DNA of 64,000 nt from Pedobacter sp. PAMC26386 (GCA_014302835.1 CP060294.1:682001-746000), one strand, 5' to 3'; counted from the first letter of the stretch, positions 1-9,317 are shown. Made by a program: numbers and translations. The notes: a model not told the origin generated them from the letters alone.

Positions 1-1
1 G

Positions 2-628
<627 letters not shown>

Positions 629-695
629 TTGCAACATAGCTAACCATTGACCTGAATAGCTTGTTGCAGTATAGGGAAGTGGTTGGTAGATTTGT

Positions 696-739
696 TTAGG
701 GATAAAGAATGTATAAGCTAATTCATTCTTTATCCCTAA
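696..739 (+). terminator. Perfect 16-bp hairpin downstream of katG
   Basis: Arms TTAGGGATAAAGAATG and CATTCTTTATCCCTAA are perfectly complementary and enclose a 12-nt loop, starting 68 nt after the katG stop. There is only a short T-containing tail, so this could be a weak intrinsic terminator or an mRNA-stabilising hairpin. Confidence 0.6.
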
Positions 740-784
740 TTAATTTGTGCTTGGCCTATAAATCAGTTTGTCCAACTCCTGATA

Positions 785-1157
785 TCAAACCAGTCTGATA
801 TTTTTCACTGTTGCAATGATTTCCTGCTAACTGATATGATTACTGTGGTGCTCCATGTGCGTCAAGAAAACCGCGGGTCTCCATGTTTCATCAGACGGTA
901 ACCAACTCCTGTCCGATAGTGCATATTCAGCAGAGCACTCCGGCATCCTTAAGCCAAGTATTCGTTGCAATTTGTTTACGGCTGCTGTCATTCTGCTGCT
1001 GCAAAAGAGTAATATATCTTCGATATTGGCATTAACATACTTTTTTACAATGGTTTTAGCTTCCTCATAGGCTTTAGGCATCACAAACTACCTGTGGATA
1101 GGTGGTCGCCATATGGGCATTGCCAATGAAAGGAAGTCTTTCCTGTTGTATGTGATT
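785..1157 (-). pseudogene. Aminotransferase class V (PLP) fragment, frameshifted and nonsense-mutated
   Basis: The minus strand carries pieces of an aminotransferase class V / cysteine-desulfurase-like protein. Read 5' to 3' on the minus strand there is HIQQERLPFIGNAH and MATTY. A 1-nt frameshift near 1075 leads into AYEEAKTIVKKYVNAN, then MTAAVNKLQRILGL and AVFLTHMEHHSN. These match the family segments (G/N)AHTATT, TGAVNKLQRILGL and FVTHMEHHSN. At 827 a TAG sits where the family has the Trp of HHSN-xx-SW, and the frame continues with QEIIATVKNI to a TGA at 785. The PLP-lysine half is absent. It is a dead remnant of a gene that should be near 400 residues. The family call is from remembered motifs. 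Confidence 0.7.
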
Positions 1158-1204
1158 TTAAATAGGCTCTTAACCTCTAACGCTTGCAGACAAGTCGGCG
1201 TAAA

Positions 1205-1671
1205 TTATTCGTTTGATTCCGAATGGAGATTCAAAATGCTGCTGATAGCTGAATCTTCCTGCGTCTTTCCTTTTTTAATTTGATTGTACTTATTCCTGGT
1301 TTCCCTGAAAGTGTCTGAGCGCCCCATGATCCAGGTCCATAGTGGAATAATCTGGATCAATAACCCACGGCCCAACTCTGTAAGATCGTATTCTACTCTG
1401 GGAGGAACTTCCATATAGGAGGTTCGGGTAATCAGCCCATCTCTTTCCAGTTTGCGCAAGCTTTTCGTCAACATTTTTTGGCTTACTTGGGTTACTCGTT
1501 CCTGTAATCTTGAAAACGGATTCGGCCGTCAACTCCAAGGTTATGAATAACAAATAACGACTACGTATTCCCGACATGATTCAATACATCCCTTTTAAGG
1601 CCATACTGTTCTTCGCTGAGCGCTTCGCATATAGCCTGAAAAGCGCTAATAATTTCTTGATCTTCATGTAT
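1205..1671 (-). pseudogene. HxlR-family transcriptional regulator, multiply disrupted
   Basis: The C-terminal half is intact: VTQVSQKMLTKSLRKLERDG, then RTSYMEVPPRVEYDLTELG. This is the HxlR winged helix and wing. Upstream in the minus-strand frame, LKRDVLNHVGNT-stop-SLFVIHNLG can be read, with TAG (1561-1563) replacing the Trp of the family's GxKWS. A 1-nt deletion in the A4 run (1513-1516) then separates IRF from SRLQERV. The expected ATG also appears to be ATA at 1669-1671. Three lesions make a functional product implausible. It is divergent from the NmrA-like pseudogene, a common regulator/oxidoreductase arrangement, so the pair probably decayed together. Confidence 0.85.
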
Positions 1672-1818
1672 TTGTCAGTTATGAATATAATTTAAAAATA
1701 ATGTTTTAAAGGTCAGTTTACTAACCTTTAGGTAACAATGGGACATTAAAGTGCCTTATCACTAAATAATATTAAGGAGTTTACATTTGCTTCAAATATA
1801 AGCTTAATCGAAAAAAAT

Positions 1819-2734
1819 ATGGTCAATACTTCAATCCTGGTTTTAGGTGCTGGTGAGCTTGGAATGCCAGTTCTTTGCAATTTGGCTAAGTAAGCCGCTC
1901 CGTTTTTCAGGTACAACCATTACGGTGCTTCTTAGTCCATCAACAATTGATTCTCATGATCTTGACAAGCAACGGACAATTGCCAAACTTAATTCTCTTG
2001 GCGTTAAGATTCTTTCTGGAGATCTTTCGGGTTCAACTACCGAACTCTCTGCTATTTTCAAAGATTTTCATACCATTATTTCTTGCAATGGCTTTGTTAC
2101 AGGCAGTGGCGGTTTCTAACTAAAGCTCACCAGTGCTGTTCTCAATGCAGGCGTGAAGCGTTACTTTCCGTGGCAATTTGGAGTAGATTATGATCGTATC
2201 GGCAGAGGCCATGCGCAGGACTTGTTTGATGAGCGGTTAGATGTTCGCGATCTTTCGCGTCCGCAAGATCAAACGGAATGGGTTATCGTTTCGACAGTAG
2301 CGTTTACTAGCTTCCTGTTTGAACCTTCTTTTGGCATAGTAAATTTGGCGGAAAATACCATATACGCGCTCGGAATCTGGAGCACCTCTGTGACTGTAAC
2401 AACTCCTGAAGACATCGGTAGGTTAACTGCAGAAATATGTTTTACTGAACCGCGGATAGTAAACAGTGTGGTGTATACGGCTGGTGATACTATCCCTTAC
2501 ACGCAGTTGGCAGACATCGTTGATACAGTATTAACCAGGAAAGTGAAGCGGATAGAATGGAGTCTGCCAGAACTGAGAAACGAACTCATGAAAGACGCTG
2601 ATAACACTATAAAAAAATACAGAGTAGCTTTTGGAGAGGGCAATGGAGTGTCCTGGGATATTAACGAAACTTTCAACGTAAAGCAGAAAATAGAAACAGT
2701 TGGCATTGCACAATGGGTCCAGGAAAATTTGTGA
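1819..2734 (+). pseudogene. NmrA-like / isoflavone-reductase-type NAD(P)-binding protein, disrupted
   Basis: The start at ATG 1819 gives MVNTSILVLGAGELGMPVL, an N-terminal dinucleotide-binding GxGxxG strand. The frame then ends at 1891, and a frameshift before about 1905 moves to the frame reading FSGTTITVLLSPSTID. That frame hits TAA at 2117-2119, in frame with the continuation LKLTSAVLNAGVKRYFPWQF, so a CAA-to-TAA change is likely. The rest, to 2734, is an intact NmrA-like C-terminal region including TTPEDIGRL. The intact protein would be about 300 residues. It faces the HxlR pseudogene. Confidence 0.85.
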
Positions 2735-2762
2735 TAGAAGTACCTATTTGAAATGGATACTT

Positions 2763-3239
2763 TTATCTTGGTCTTATTGGTATCCAGATTTCTTCTTCGG
2801 ATGTAGGGTCATTATTTTTGTATTTGTCTCCCAAAACTTCGAAATGTGGTCTGTCTTCTAATTCGTAAATAGAATTTGGTAGCCAGGTTCCAAAAATATA
2901 TTGAAAAATAGAAGTGTCCGTGTTTAGGCCTATATAGTTAAAAACAGCATATAGACCCTTGGGTAAATTAAAAAAATCGAAGCCGTCTGGTATATTGTTA
3001 AAGTCTGATACTTCAATAGTTGCCCATCTTTCAAATTCGTTCGTTGGTTTAAAATCTTTAAAATGAGTTGGCTTATAAATTACCATTGATATTAAATCGT
3101 TAGATAAATTGTTTGCTATCTCTTTTTTTCTTGGCATAAAGTTCTTCCAAAGTTCTGCTGCTCTATAATCTGCATAACTCATTGTGAGCCGTTTTCCTGT
3201 TAATTTCTTTTCTTCCGAGATTTCGATTCTTGGGTCCAT
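2763..3239 (-). CDS. GyrI-like / AraC effector-binding domain protein
   Basis: This 158-residue protein has the GyrI-like small-molecule-binding fold without a DNA-binding domain. Visible family features are MVIYKPTHFKDFKPTNEFERWATIEV in outline (residues ~53-78), the central GFDFFNLPKGLYAVFNYIG strand-turn, FQYIFGTWLPNS (helix with the W-L-P motif), and the C-terminal HFEVLGDKY followed by EEIWIPI. Stand-alone members bind hydrophobic or cationic compounds, and some hydrolyse cyclopropanoids; no substrate can be read here. It stands alone, convergent with the NmrA-like pseudogene. No lesion is seen. Confidence 0.8.
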   Translation of the reverse strand: MDPRIEISEEKKLTGKRLTMSYADYRAAELWKNFMPRKKEIANNLSNDLISMVIYKPTHFKDFKPTNEFERWATIEVSDFNNIPDGFDFFNLPKGLYAVFNYIGLNTDTSIFQYIFGTWLPNSIYELEDRPHFEVLGDKYKNNDPTSEEEIWIPIRPR

Positions 3240-3796
3240 TTTTCTATATTATTTTGTGCTTGCCTAAATTCTTATAACATTGGAAAACTTAGTTAAGTAT
3301 TAAAGATAAATAAGTTATTCATCTCTTTACCTCTGTCTGAACAATTCACCAAATTACTTGGAAATTATCAGATAGATCCTCCAATTCTTTTAGACACGTT
3401 TCTGGAAGTTGTAAAATTCACAATGATTTGACTCATCTTTTTGAGATTTTAAAATATCGATATAGTAAGAAATAATCATATTTATTATTTACTGTTTAAT
3501 TTTTGAACCGCTAAATAAATTTATTAGTGACATTTTTTATATATATACTAAAAATGATGTCATTATATAATATTTGAATGAAATGAACAGCTCCTCTTCT
3601 AGAATTTAAAGAATCATGTTTAATTATTGTTTAATGCTGTTTTTTTTATTTTAATGTTCTTATTATCAGGTGGTAACATGTTTTAAGATTGTTTTTACTG
3701 GCATTACATGGCACGCTTATAGTTGTTTATTAATCTTGTGAATAAAAATGTAATTAATTTGAAATCTTCATTGTGATTAATTTTAATACTTACCCT
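3240..3796. other. AT-rich intergenic region
   Basis: About 550 bases, very AT-rich, between the divergent GyrI-like gene and the ECF sigma gene. No ORF with recognisable protein sequence, RNA gene or strong hairpin is visible. Promoters for both flanking genes presumably lie here, but no convincing consensus was located. Confidence 0.5.
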
Positions 3797-4399
3797 ATGG
3801 CCATCTCAGATTTTCATTCAAAAGTTAGATATCCTATCAGTGAGGCTAGTCTTAAAGAAAAACAACTAGTAGATGATCTGATTAAAATGGATATACATGC
3901 ATTTTCGTCTTTATATCTTCATTACTCTTCTGCGCTTTTAAGAATAATTTTAAAAATTGTTAAATCAAGAGAATCTGCTGAAGACGTTTTACAAGAAACT
4001 TTTATTAAAATATCAAGTCGGATTTATCTATATGATAAAACTAAGGGGAGATTATTTACATGGATGGCATCCATTGCAAAAAACATGGCAATCGATCATG
4101 TTAAAAATCGTAAATCAATAAACAGCTGTAAAAATATATCAATTGATGAAATTATGAACTTACCTGAAGCTTTTAATATATTTGATTATAACCCTGATGT
4201 AATTGGACTTTTACAACTTACACAGAACCTTCTGCCTGAGCAGGAGAAGGTTTTAGATTTAATCTACTTTAAGGGGCATACACATTCTGAGGTCGCTAAA
4301 ATTCTTAACATTCCTTTAGGAACAGTTAAAACCAGAAATAGAATATCAATTTCAATATTGAGAAAATATTTTAATGAATTTAAATTCCGCAATGACTAG
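3797..4399 (+). CDS. ECF-type RNA polymerase sigma factor (sigma-70 family)
   Basis: A 200-residue sigma factor with region 2 (FSSLYLHYSSALLRIILKIV, then ESAEDVLQETFIKI and LFTWMASIAKNMAIDHVKNR) and region 4 (LLPEQEKVLDLIYFKGHTHS, then VAKILNIPLGTVKTR helix-turn-helix). It resembles the SigK-like group of Bacteroidetes. I chose ATG 3797 over GTG 3773 because the extra eight residues are not sigma-like. No anti-sigma gene follows; the next genes are a DM13 lipoprotein and an outer-membrane barrel about 490 nt downstream, which are candidate targets. How it is held inactive cannot be seen. Confidence 0.9.
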   Translation: MAISDFHSKVRYPISEASLKEKQLVDDLIKMDIHAFSSLYLHYSSALLRIILKIVKSRESAEDVLQETFIKISSRIYLYDKTKGRLFTWMASIAKNMAIDHVKNRKSINSCKNISIDEIMNLPEAFNIFDYNPDVIGLLQLTQNLLPEQEKVLDLIYFKGHTHSEVAKILNIPLGTVKTRNRISISILRKYFNEFKFRND

Positions 4400-4886
4400 A
4401 AGTTGACCGTTCTGTATTAATCAAAAAATGTTATGATTTTCTACTTTTGTTATATTGTATAATTGTTTTTTGCAATTTGAATTTCTGCTGATTCAGTTTA
4501 AATGGGTATTCTATTGGAAATCCTAATTTTTTATAAAAGGTGTATTTTATAGAATAGATGTCTCCAGGTAGATTGAGCATTGCCTCTTTTCACTATCATT
4601 GATTACGTTTTTACAAGCGTCATTCTGCACTTTTACTTTTTGCTGCAATAATTTAAAACTTATTTCTTAAAGAAATTTTATGTGTTAATTAGTTTGTAAT
4701 CAGTGTGTTAATCGAATATTGTGGGTTGTTATCCCCGTTTGTTTAAGGAAGATCATCTATGGTAGGCTCTTGATTAAATGCTGTTGGAACAGCTCAGGTA
4801 ACATTGCAGAAAAAAAACAGGAAAAATTGTAAGGTATCTGGAATTTATTCGACAAAGCAGTAAGAACAACGAAGTGAAATTTATTT
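4400..4886. other. Intergenic region downstream of sigma gene
   Basis: 487 bases with no credible gene on either strand; the place where an anti-sigma gene would be expected is empty. The promoter of the DM13/barrel pair should lie in its right part. No clear hairpin or repeat was seen. Confidence 0.45.
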
Positions 4887-5309
4887 ATGAGATATTTTAT
4901 CGTTTTTATTGCGCTGCTACCATTGCTTAGCGCTTGCAAAAAAGAAAGTAGCCCTACAAGGCAGTTGGATGAAACCGTAGATTTAGCTAAGGTTGAAAAA
5001 AAAGCGTCGGGAGAGTTTAGTAACGGTCCTTATGGGCAGGTTATCGGACAGGTAAGAGTTTATTCTCAGGAACAAGATCTTATCCTGGCACTTGAAAATT
5101 TCTCTTCTTCTAATGGTCCCGATTTAAAAGTATATCTAAGTAAGGAAGAGACGCCCGTAAATTTTTATAATCTTGGTTCACTGCGATCCACAAGAGGTAA
5201 TCAGATCTACAAAATTCCCCAGAACGTAAATTATAAAGACTATAAATATGTACTTGTCTTTTGTCAACAATTTAAACATGTATTCGGTGTAGCTGCCATA
5301 ACCTTTTAA
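4887..5309 (+). CDS. DM13-domain lipoprotein
   Basis: A 140-residue lipoprotein: the signal peptide ends in a lipobox LLSAC with the lipidated Cys at residue 17. The rest is one DM13 domain, with LALENFSSSNGPDLKVYLS, NLGSLRSTRGNQIYKIP and the C-terminal YVLVFCQQFKHVFGVAAI. DM13 is a beta-sandwich related to cytochrome-like redox domains and has been proposed to act in electron transfer; its single conserved Cys (in VFC) is present. It lies 13 nt upstream of the barrel gene and is probably co-transcribed with it, perhaps under the upstream ECF sigma factor. Confidence 0.88.
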   Translation: MRYFIVFIALLPLLSACKKESSPTRQLDETVDLAKVEKKASGEFSNGPYGQVIGQVRVYSQEQDLILALENFSSSNGPDLKVYLSKEETPVNFYNLGSLRSTRGNQIYKIPQNVNYKDYKYVLVFCQQFKHVFGVAAITF

Positions 5310-5322
5310 AAATCAAGTAAAA

Positions 5323-6237
5323 ATGAAAAGAATATTATTATTTACAATTGCAAGTTTTATCTATTTACAGGGTTTTAGCCAAGGCTGTAGTGATGCAGGG
5401 TTTTGCAGCCTGGGAGCTTTAAAAGAGGTGGGACAAGAAAATGCGCAGTATAAAAATCACATTGATTTTGGCCTAAACTATGGCTTGGGTGAAGCCAATA
5501 CCTCTACCATAAATCCCTATGTTCAATATGGAAGAAATTTAGGCAATAGTTTTTCGATATTAGGAAAACTCACAGGTACTTATGCTTCTGGATTTTTGGG
5601 TTCTAAATTTAATGTCGGCGATTTTTATGCAGTTGGTAATTATAATTTGAAATCGAGTAGAAATAATTGGAATTTTATTGGTGGGCTTAAAGTCCCGCTT
5701 ACTACAGCAAACGATAAAAATAGCAATGGCAAACCACTCCCTTTAGACTATCAGTCAAGTATAGGCACGTTTGATCTGATACTGGGCTCTAATTATATTT
5801 ATAAAAATAGCCTGGAAGTAGATGCTGCCTTACAAGCGCCGTTGGCACAGCATAACAAAAGCACGTTTTTTACCGATGAATATACCGATGAGCGAATAAA
5901 CAAATTTACCTCTACAAATAATTTCCGCCGTCGTGCCGATGTGTTGTTGCGCATAGGTTATTATATAAAATTAGCAACTGGGGTTACTGTGAAGCCTAAT
6001 TTGCTTGGAATATACCACCTAGGCAAGGACACTTTTGAAGATAGAACAGGAAACGACGTGATTATCAGCGGTTCGGAAGGCTTCACACTCAATGGCGGTT
6101 TTGTTTTGTCGAAGACTTTCAGAAAGTCTTCGCGGCTGGAATTAATAGCAGCCACACCATTTGCTGTACGAAAAGTGAGACCTGATGGACTTACGCGCGA
6201 ATTCGCGGTTAATATTCAATACTCCATACCATTTTAG
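5323..6237 (+). CDS. Outer-membrane beta-barrel protein, possible porin/transporter
   Basis: 304 residues with an N-terminal signal peptide (cleavage likely after FSQG). It has many alternating amphipathic strands and ends in a C-terminal Phe (NIQYSIPF), typical of outer-membrane barrels. A short segment with Cys pairs (GCSDAGFCSLGAL) follows the signal peptide; such a cysteine-bearing plug-like start is seen in barrels paired with redox lipoproteins. I do not recognise the exact family. It is directly downstream of the DM13 lipoprotein, so a joint periplasmic or outer-membrane role is inferred. Confidence 0.7.
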   Translation: MKRILLFTIASFIYLQGFSQGCSDAGFCSLGALKEVGQENAQYKNHIDFGLNYGLGEANTSTINPYVQYGRNLGNSFSILGKLTGTYASGFLGSKFNVGDFYAVGNYNLKSSRNNWNFIGGLKVPLTTANDKNSNGKPLPLDYQSSIGTFDLILGSNYIYKNSLEVDAALQAPLAQHNKSTFFTDEYTDERINKFTSTNNFRRRADVLLRIGYYIKLATGVTVKPNLLGIYHLGKDTFEDRTGNDVIISGSEGFTLNGGFVLSKTFRKSSRLELIAATPFAVRKVRPDGLTREFAVNIQYSIPF

Positions 6238-6364
6238 ATCTCGGATTCAGTTCATCTGTTGATGTAGCGGTCATGCTTAAAGTGTTTTTTATACTGACTA
6301 AAATTTTTGAAATAAGATTTCATATGCATGACTAGAATATATTTTTATTTAAATAATTTGAGAC

Positions 6365-7497
6365 ATGAATCAAAATCAAATCCCGATATATAAACAAAAT
6401 CCAAGAGCAAGAGAAATTGGAATTCCTTTTAATGGTATTATAGGAAAGTTTAATGCGATAACAGATGTAAAAGGTGTGAGGTTGGCTATAGTACAATTCT
6501 TTCCGAAAACGAGGGAAACCTACAAGGAAAAGATCCTGTTAGAACTGGCGTGACAGCCATATTGCCAAGAGGTAATAACAATAGTCCGGTTTTTGCAAAT
6601 TGGTACGCGCTGAATGGTAAGGGTGAAATGACTGGGACGACATGGATCACAGAATCAGGTTTTTTAGAAACACCAATTATGATAACAAACACAAATAGTG
6701 TTGGTGTTGTGAGAGATGTTGTATTAAAATGGTTTATAAAAAAGGATTGGTATAAAGATGATTCTTGGTATACTTATCCCGTTATAGCAGAAACTTATGA
6801 TGGACTCTTGAATGATATTTATGGATTTCATGTAAAAGAAAGTCATGCATATGAAGCACTAAACAATGCTAGATCAGGCGCTATAGAGGAAGGAAACGTT
6901 GGGGGTGGAACAGGAATGGTATCCTTAGGTTTTAAAGGGGGAACCGGGACTTCATCTAGAATTGTAAAAATCGGAGATTCAACTTATACCGTTGGGGTTC
7001 TGATACAGTCAAATTTTGGAGAAAAATGACATTTGACAATTGCAGGTGTCCCGGTTGGAAAGGAATTAATTGATACGATGAATAGTGAAATTAACGCTCG
7101 ATCATCGTATACACAAGAAGGAAATGGCTCAAGTGTCGTTGTGGTAGCTACCGACGTACCATTATTACCCCATCAATTAAAAGGAATAGCTTCGAGGGTA
7201 AGCATTGGCAATGGCGTGGTTGGTGGATATGGGAACAACGGTTCGGGAGATATTTTTATTGCTTTTTCGACAGCAAATCCAATGGCATTTCAAAGAGAGA
7301 ATCTTACAAAGGTTGATGAGCTGCCTAATGATTTAATGAATCTATTATTTGAAGCAGCCGCTCAGTCTGTTGAAGAGTCTATTATTAATGCAATGATTGC
7401 AGCAGAAACTATGGAGGGGGTCAATGGAAATAAGGTATATGGATTCCCTCATAATTTAGTTACTGACGGTTTAAGAAAATATAACAAAATCTTATAA
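6365..7497 (+). pseudogene. P1 family peptidase (DmpA/BapA beta-aminopeptidase), two lesions
   Basis: The translated pieces rebuild a peptidase family S58 enzyme. ATG 6365 gives the N-terminus RAREIGIPFNG with ITDVKGVRL. A missing G near 6487 shifts the frame. The second frame reads GYSTILSENEGN, then VRTGVTAILPRG and on to SNFGEK. TGA at 7027-7029 then replaces an Arg codon before HLTIAGVPVGKE. The final part contains EGNGSSVVVVATDVPLLP, the segment that carries the self-cleavage/nucleophile serine in this family, and the typical VEESIINAM C-terminus. Without the two changes the protein would be about 377 residues. It sits 4 nt upstream of the chloramphenicol acetyltransferase. Confidence 0.9.
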
Positions 7498-7501
7498 TTT
7501 C

Positions 7502-8161
7502 ATGAGTGCCATATTTACCACAGTATCCGAGGATTGGGTCAGAAAACCATACTTTGATTATTTTTACTATACCATTAAAACCAAATATAATATAAATCAT
7601 CAGATCGATATTACAGCTTTAATAGCTGAAATTAAGGATAGGAAACTGAAATTCTATCCAACATTTTTATACGTAATTATGAGAGTTGTCAATCAGAATG
7701 AAGAGTTTAGAATGAGTTTCGATGAGAGAGGAAGTTTAGGTACCTGGAATTATGTAGTACCTTCCTATACTATTTTCCACGATGATGATAAAACGTTCTC
7801 AGATATCTGGAGTGAATATAAGCCGGGTTTTAACGATTTCTATGAAACAGTTACTGAAGATCTCCTATTGTATAAAGATGTTAAAGGCATAAAAGCCAAG
7901 CAAGACCGACCTCAAAATTTCTGTCCTATTTCTGTCTTACCGTGGTTGAGCTTCTCTGGGTTTAGCCAGGATACCTATACAGAATCTCCATTTCTTTATC
8001 CAATTATAAGATTTGGAAAGTTTTATGAACAGGGTGGAAGAACTTTAATTCCATTTTCTGTTTTTGTAAATCATGCAATTGCAGACGGCTACCATACTTC
8101 AAAACTTATAAATGAAGTGCAGGGTTTGGCGAATGATGTGACAAACTGGGTTAATCTTTAG
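7502..8161 (+). CDS. catA: Type A chloramphenicol O-acetyltransferase
   Basis: A 219-residue CAT, the usual length, which acetylates the 3-hydroxyl of chloramphenicol using acetyl-CoA as a cytoplasmic homotrimer. The active-site segment FVNHAIADGYH (residues 188-198) gives catalytic His191 and structural Asp195. The family's first His of HHAxxDGFH is Asn here. PWLSFSGF places Ser150 at the position of CAT Ser148, and RKPYFDYF matches the N-terminal substrate-pocket helix. The frame is intact, unlike the peptidase pseudogene just 4 nt upstream, so it may have been translated as part of that operon. Activity on chloramphenicol is inferred; some relatives act on other xenobiotics. Confidence 0.9.
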   Translation: MSAIFTTVSEDWVRKPYFDYFYYTIKTKYNINHQIDITALIAEIKDRKLKFYPTFLYVIMRVVNQNEEFRMSFDERGSLGTWNYVVPSYTIFHDDDKTFSDIWSEYKPGFNDFYETVTEDLLLYKDVKGIKAKQDRPQNFCPISVLPWLSFSGFSQDTYTESPFLYPIIRFGKFYEQGGRTLIPFSVFVNHAIADGYHTSKLINEVQGLANDVTNWVNL

Positions 8162-8320
8162 GGGTTGATGAGTATAGTTTTTTGGATGTTCCAAACAATA
8201 ATGTGGCTATTATCATATGATATGATCTAGCAAATGTGGGATAGACAAAAAGCGGTGCTTTATCTAGGATTTCGTGAATTAAATATAGCATCAAAAGGTT
8301 TTAATTAGGTCACCAGTGCA
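8162..8320. other. Intergenic region with a small palindrome
   Basis: Non-coding stretch after the CAT gene. It contains the 12-bp palindrome TATCATATGATA at 8211-8222 and nothing else recognisable. The large inverted repeat starts immediately after it. Confidence 0.4.
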
Positions 8321-8393
8321 TAAGTGATAGGTGTTGAGAAGGGGTTGGTAAGGGTCAGATCCTTACCAACCCCTTCTCAACACCTATCACTTA
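8321..8393. repeat. Perfect 33-bp inverted repeat with 7-nt loop
   Basis: The left arm (8321-8353, starting TAAGTGATAGGTG and ending GGTTGGTAAGG) is matched base for base by the right arm (8361-8393, starting CCTTACCAACC and ending CACCTATCACTTA), around the loop GTCAGAT. It lies between convergent catA and azoR. The stem is longer than usual for an intrinsic terminator and has no T-run after it on either strand. It could be a miniature mobile element, a recombination product, or a very stable bidirectional transcription barrier. Confidence 0.85.
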
Positions 8394-8480
8394 CACATTG
8401 AAGAGGGATCTAAGGCGGTTTTTACCAACTAATAATTGCTGTTTTTTTGAATGAATTATGAGAATAAAATACAGTCTTGT

Positions 8481-8500
8481 TGAGAAGGAATTCTAATAGA
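8481..8500 (+). repeat. Partial copy of the dispersed TTCTAATAGA repeat
   Basis: TGAGAAGGAA followed by TTCTAATAGA resembles the core of the G-rich repeats at 11344, 13429, 19494 and 21198, though its G-rich half is weak. It lies between the big inverted repeat and the 3' end of azoR, in the same orientation as the other copies. Confidence 0.4.
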
Positions 8501-8523
8501 TCATGGGTCAGTAAAAGAAGATT

Positions 8524-9126
8524 TTAATCAACCTCAATGCTATCAATTGCTTTTTCCATAGCATATTCTTTTACGCCCGGCACTTTTAGTCCTTCAGCAC
8601 GGAATACCGTCAGATCTGTCATGCCTAAAAATCCAAGAAAAGCCTTCAAATAAGGAGCAACAAAGTCGTTGGCTTTACCTGGACCTTCTGAATAAACACC
8701 CCCGGAAGACATTGCCACATAAAGTTTTTTTCCTGTTACTTTTCCAATGGGACCATTTTCACCATACCCAAAAGTTATTCCAGCTCTGGTAATATGATCA
8801 ATCCAGGCCTTTAACACTGTAGGGATAGTAAAGTTGATAAGTGGTGCACCAATCACAATGATATCCGCGGCCAATAACTGTTTAACCAGCTCATCAGAAA
8901 AGCGAATAGATTCTTTTTCTTCTTCAGTCAGCTGATCTCCGGGAATAAAGAATGTACGAAGCACAGCAGGGCTAAGATGCGGAATTTCGATATTGACCAG
9001 GTTTAATTCTTCCAACGTACTACCCGGGTACTTGTCCTGAATTTTTTCGACGATAGCGTGCCCCAGCTTAATGCTGTACGACTCTTTACCTTGTATGCTT
9101 GATTTTAAATGAAGGATGTGTTTCAT
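8524..9126 (-). CDS. azoR: FMN-dependent NADH:quinone reductase / azoreductase
   Basis: A 200-residue flavodoxin-fold protein of the AzoR family, which reduces quinones and azo dyes with NADH and protects against thiol and quinone stress. Family segments are the N-terminal MKHILHLKSSIQGKESYS (FMN phosphate loop), ADIIVIGAPLINFTIPTVLK (residues ~87-106, the conserved APMYNF-type loop), and WIDHITRAGITFGYGENGP. Length and termini fit. It is divergent from an intact HxlR-type regulator, the usual arrangement for quinone- or azo-responsive control. Confidence 0.92.
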   Translation of the reverse strand: MKHILHLKSSIQGKESYSIKLGHAIVEKIQDKYPGSTLEELNLVNIEIPHLSPAVLRTFFIPGDQLTEEEKESIRFSDELVKQLLAADIIVIGAPLINFTIPTVLKAWIDHITRAGITFGYGENGPIGKVTGKKLYVAMSSGGVYSEGPGKANDFVAPYLKAFLGFLGMTDLTVFRAEGLKVPGVKEYAMEKAIDSIEVD

Positions 9127-9304
9127 AATAAATTTGCTTATTTAATAATATTATCAATTTTAAGTTCCGAGATCGCCTGATTTCCTTTTGTGTTCATAAT
9201 GAAAGGTTTCGTTCGCTCGAATTATCTTAAGCAAAAGTATGGTAACCAAGTGATCAAAAGTTAGTACTTACCCAAAGGAAAGCGGTTACATTGAGGTAAG
9301 TGAT

Positions 9305-9312
9305 TATCTTTG
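9305..9312 (+). promoter_or_regulatory. TATCTTTG, Bacteroidetes -7 promoter element
   Basis: TATCTTTG is an exact match to the Bacteroidetes TANNTTTG -7 element and lies only 5 nt before the hxlR-type ATG at 9318. A transcript starting a few bases downstream would be leaderless or nearly so. No clear TTTG -33 box is seen at the ideal distance. Confidence 0.5.
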
Positions 9313-9317
9313 TCTCT

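Noticed and set aside
855..1070. 71-codon plus-strand frame opposite the aminotransferase remnant
   Set aside because: The minus strand carries recognisable aminotransferase sequence across the same bases; the plus frame has no protein character.
1290..1577. 95-codon minus-strand frame in the HxlR pseudogene region
   Set aside because: It is the wrong frame of the disrupted hxlR gene over most of its length, reached only because of the frameshift.
3672..4804. GGTAACAT upstream of both the sigma gene and the DM13 gene as an ECF -35 box
   Set aside because: Distances to the starts differ and no shared -10 element could be found, so autoregulation cannot be argued from it.
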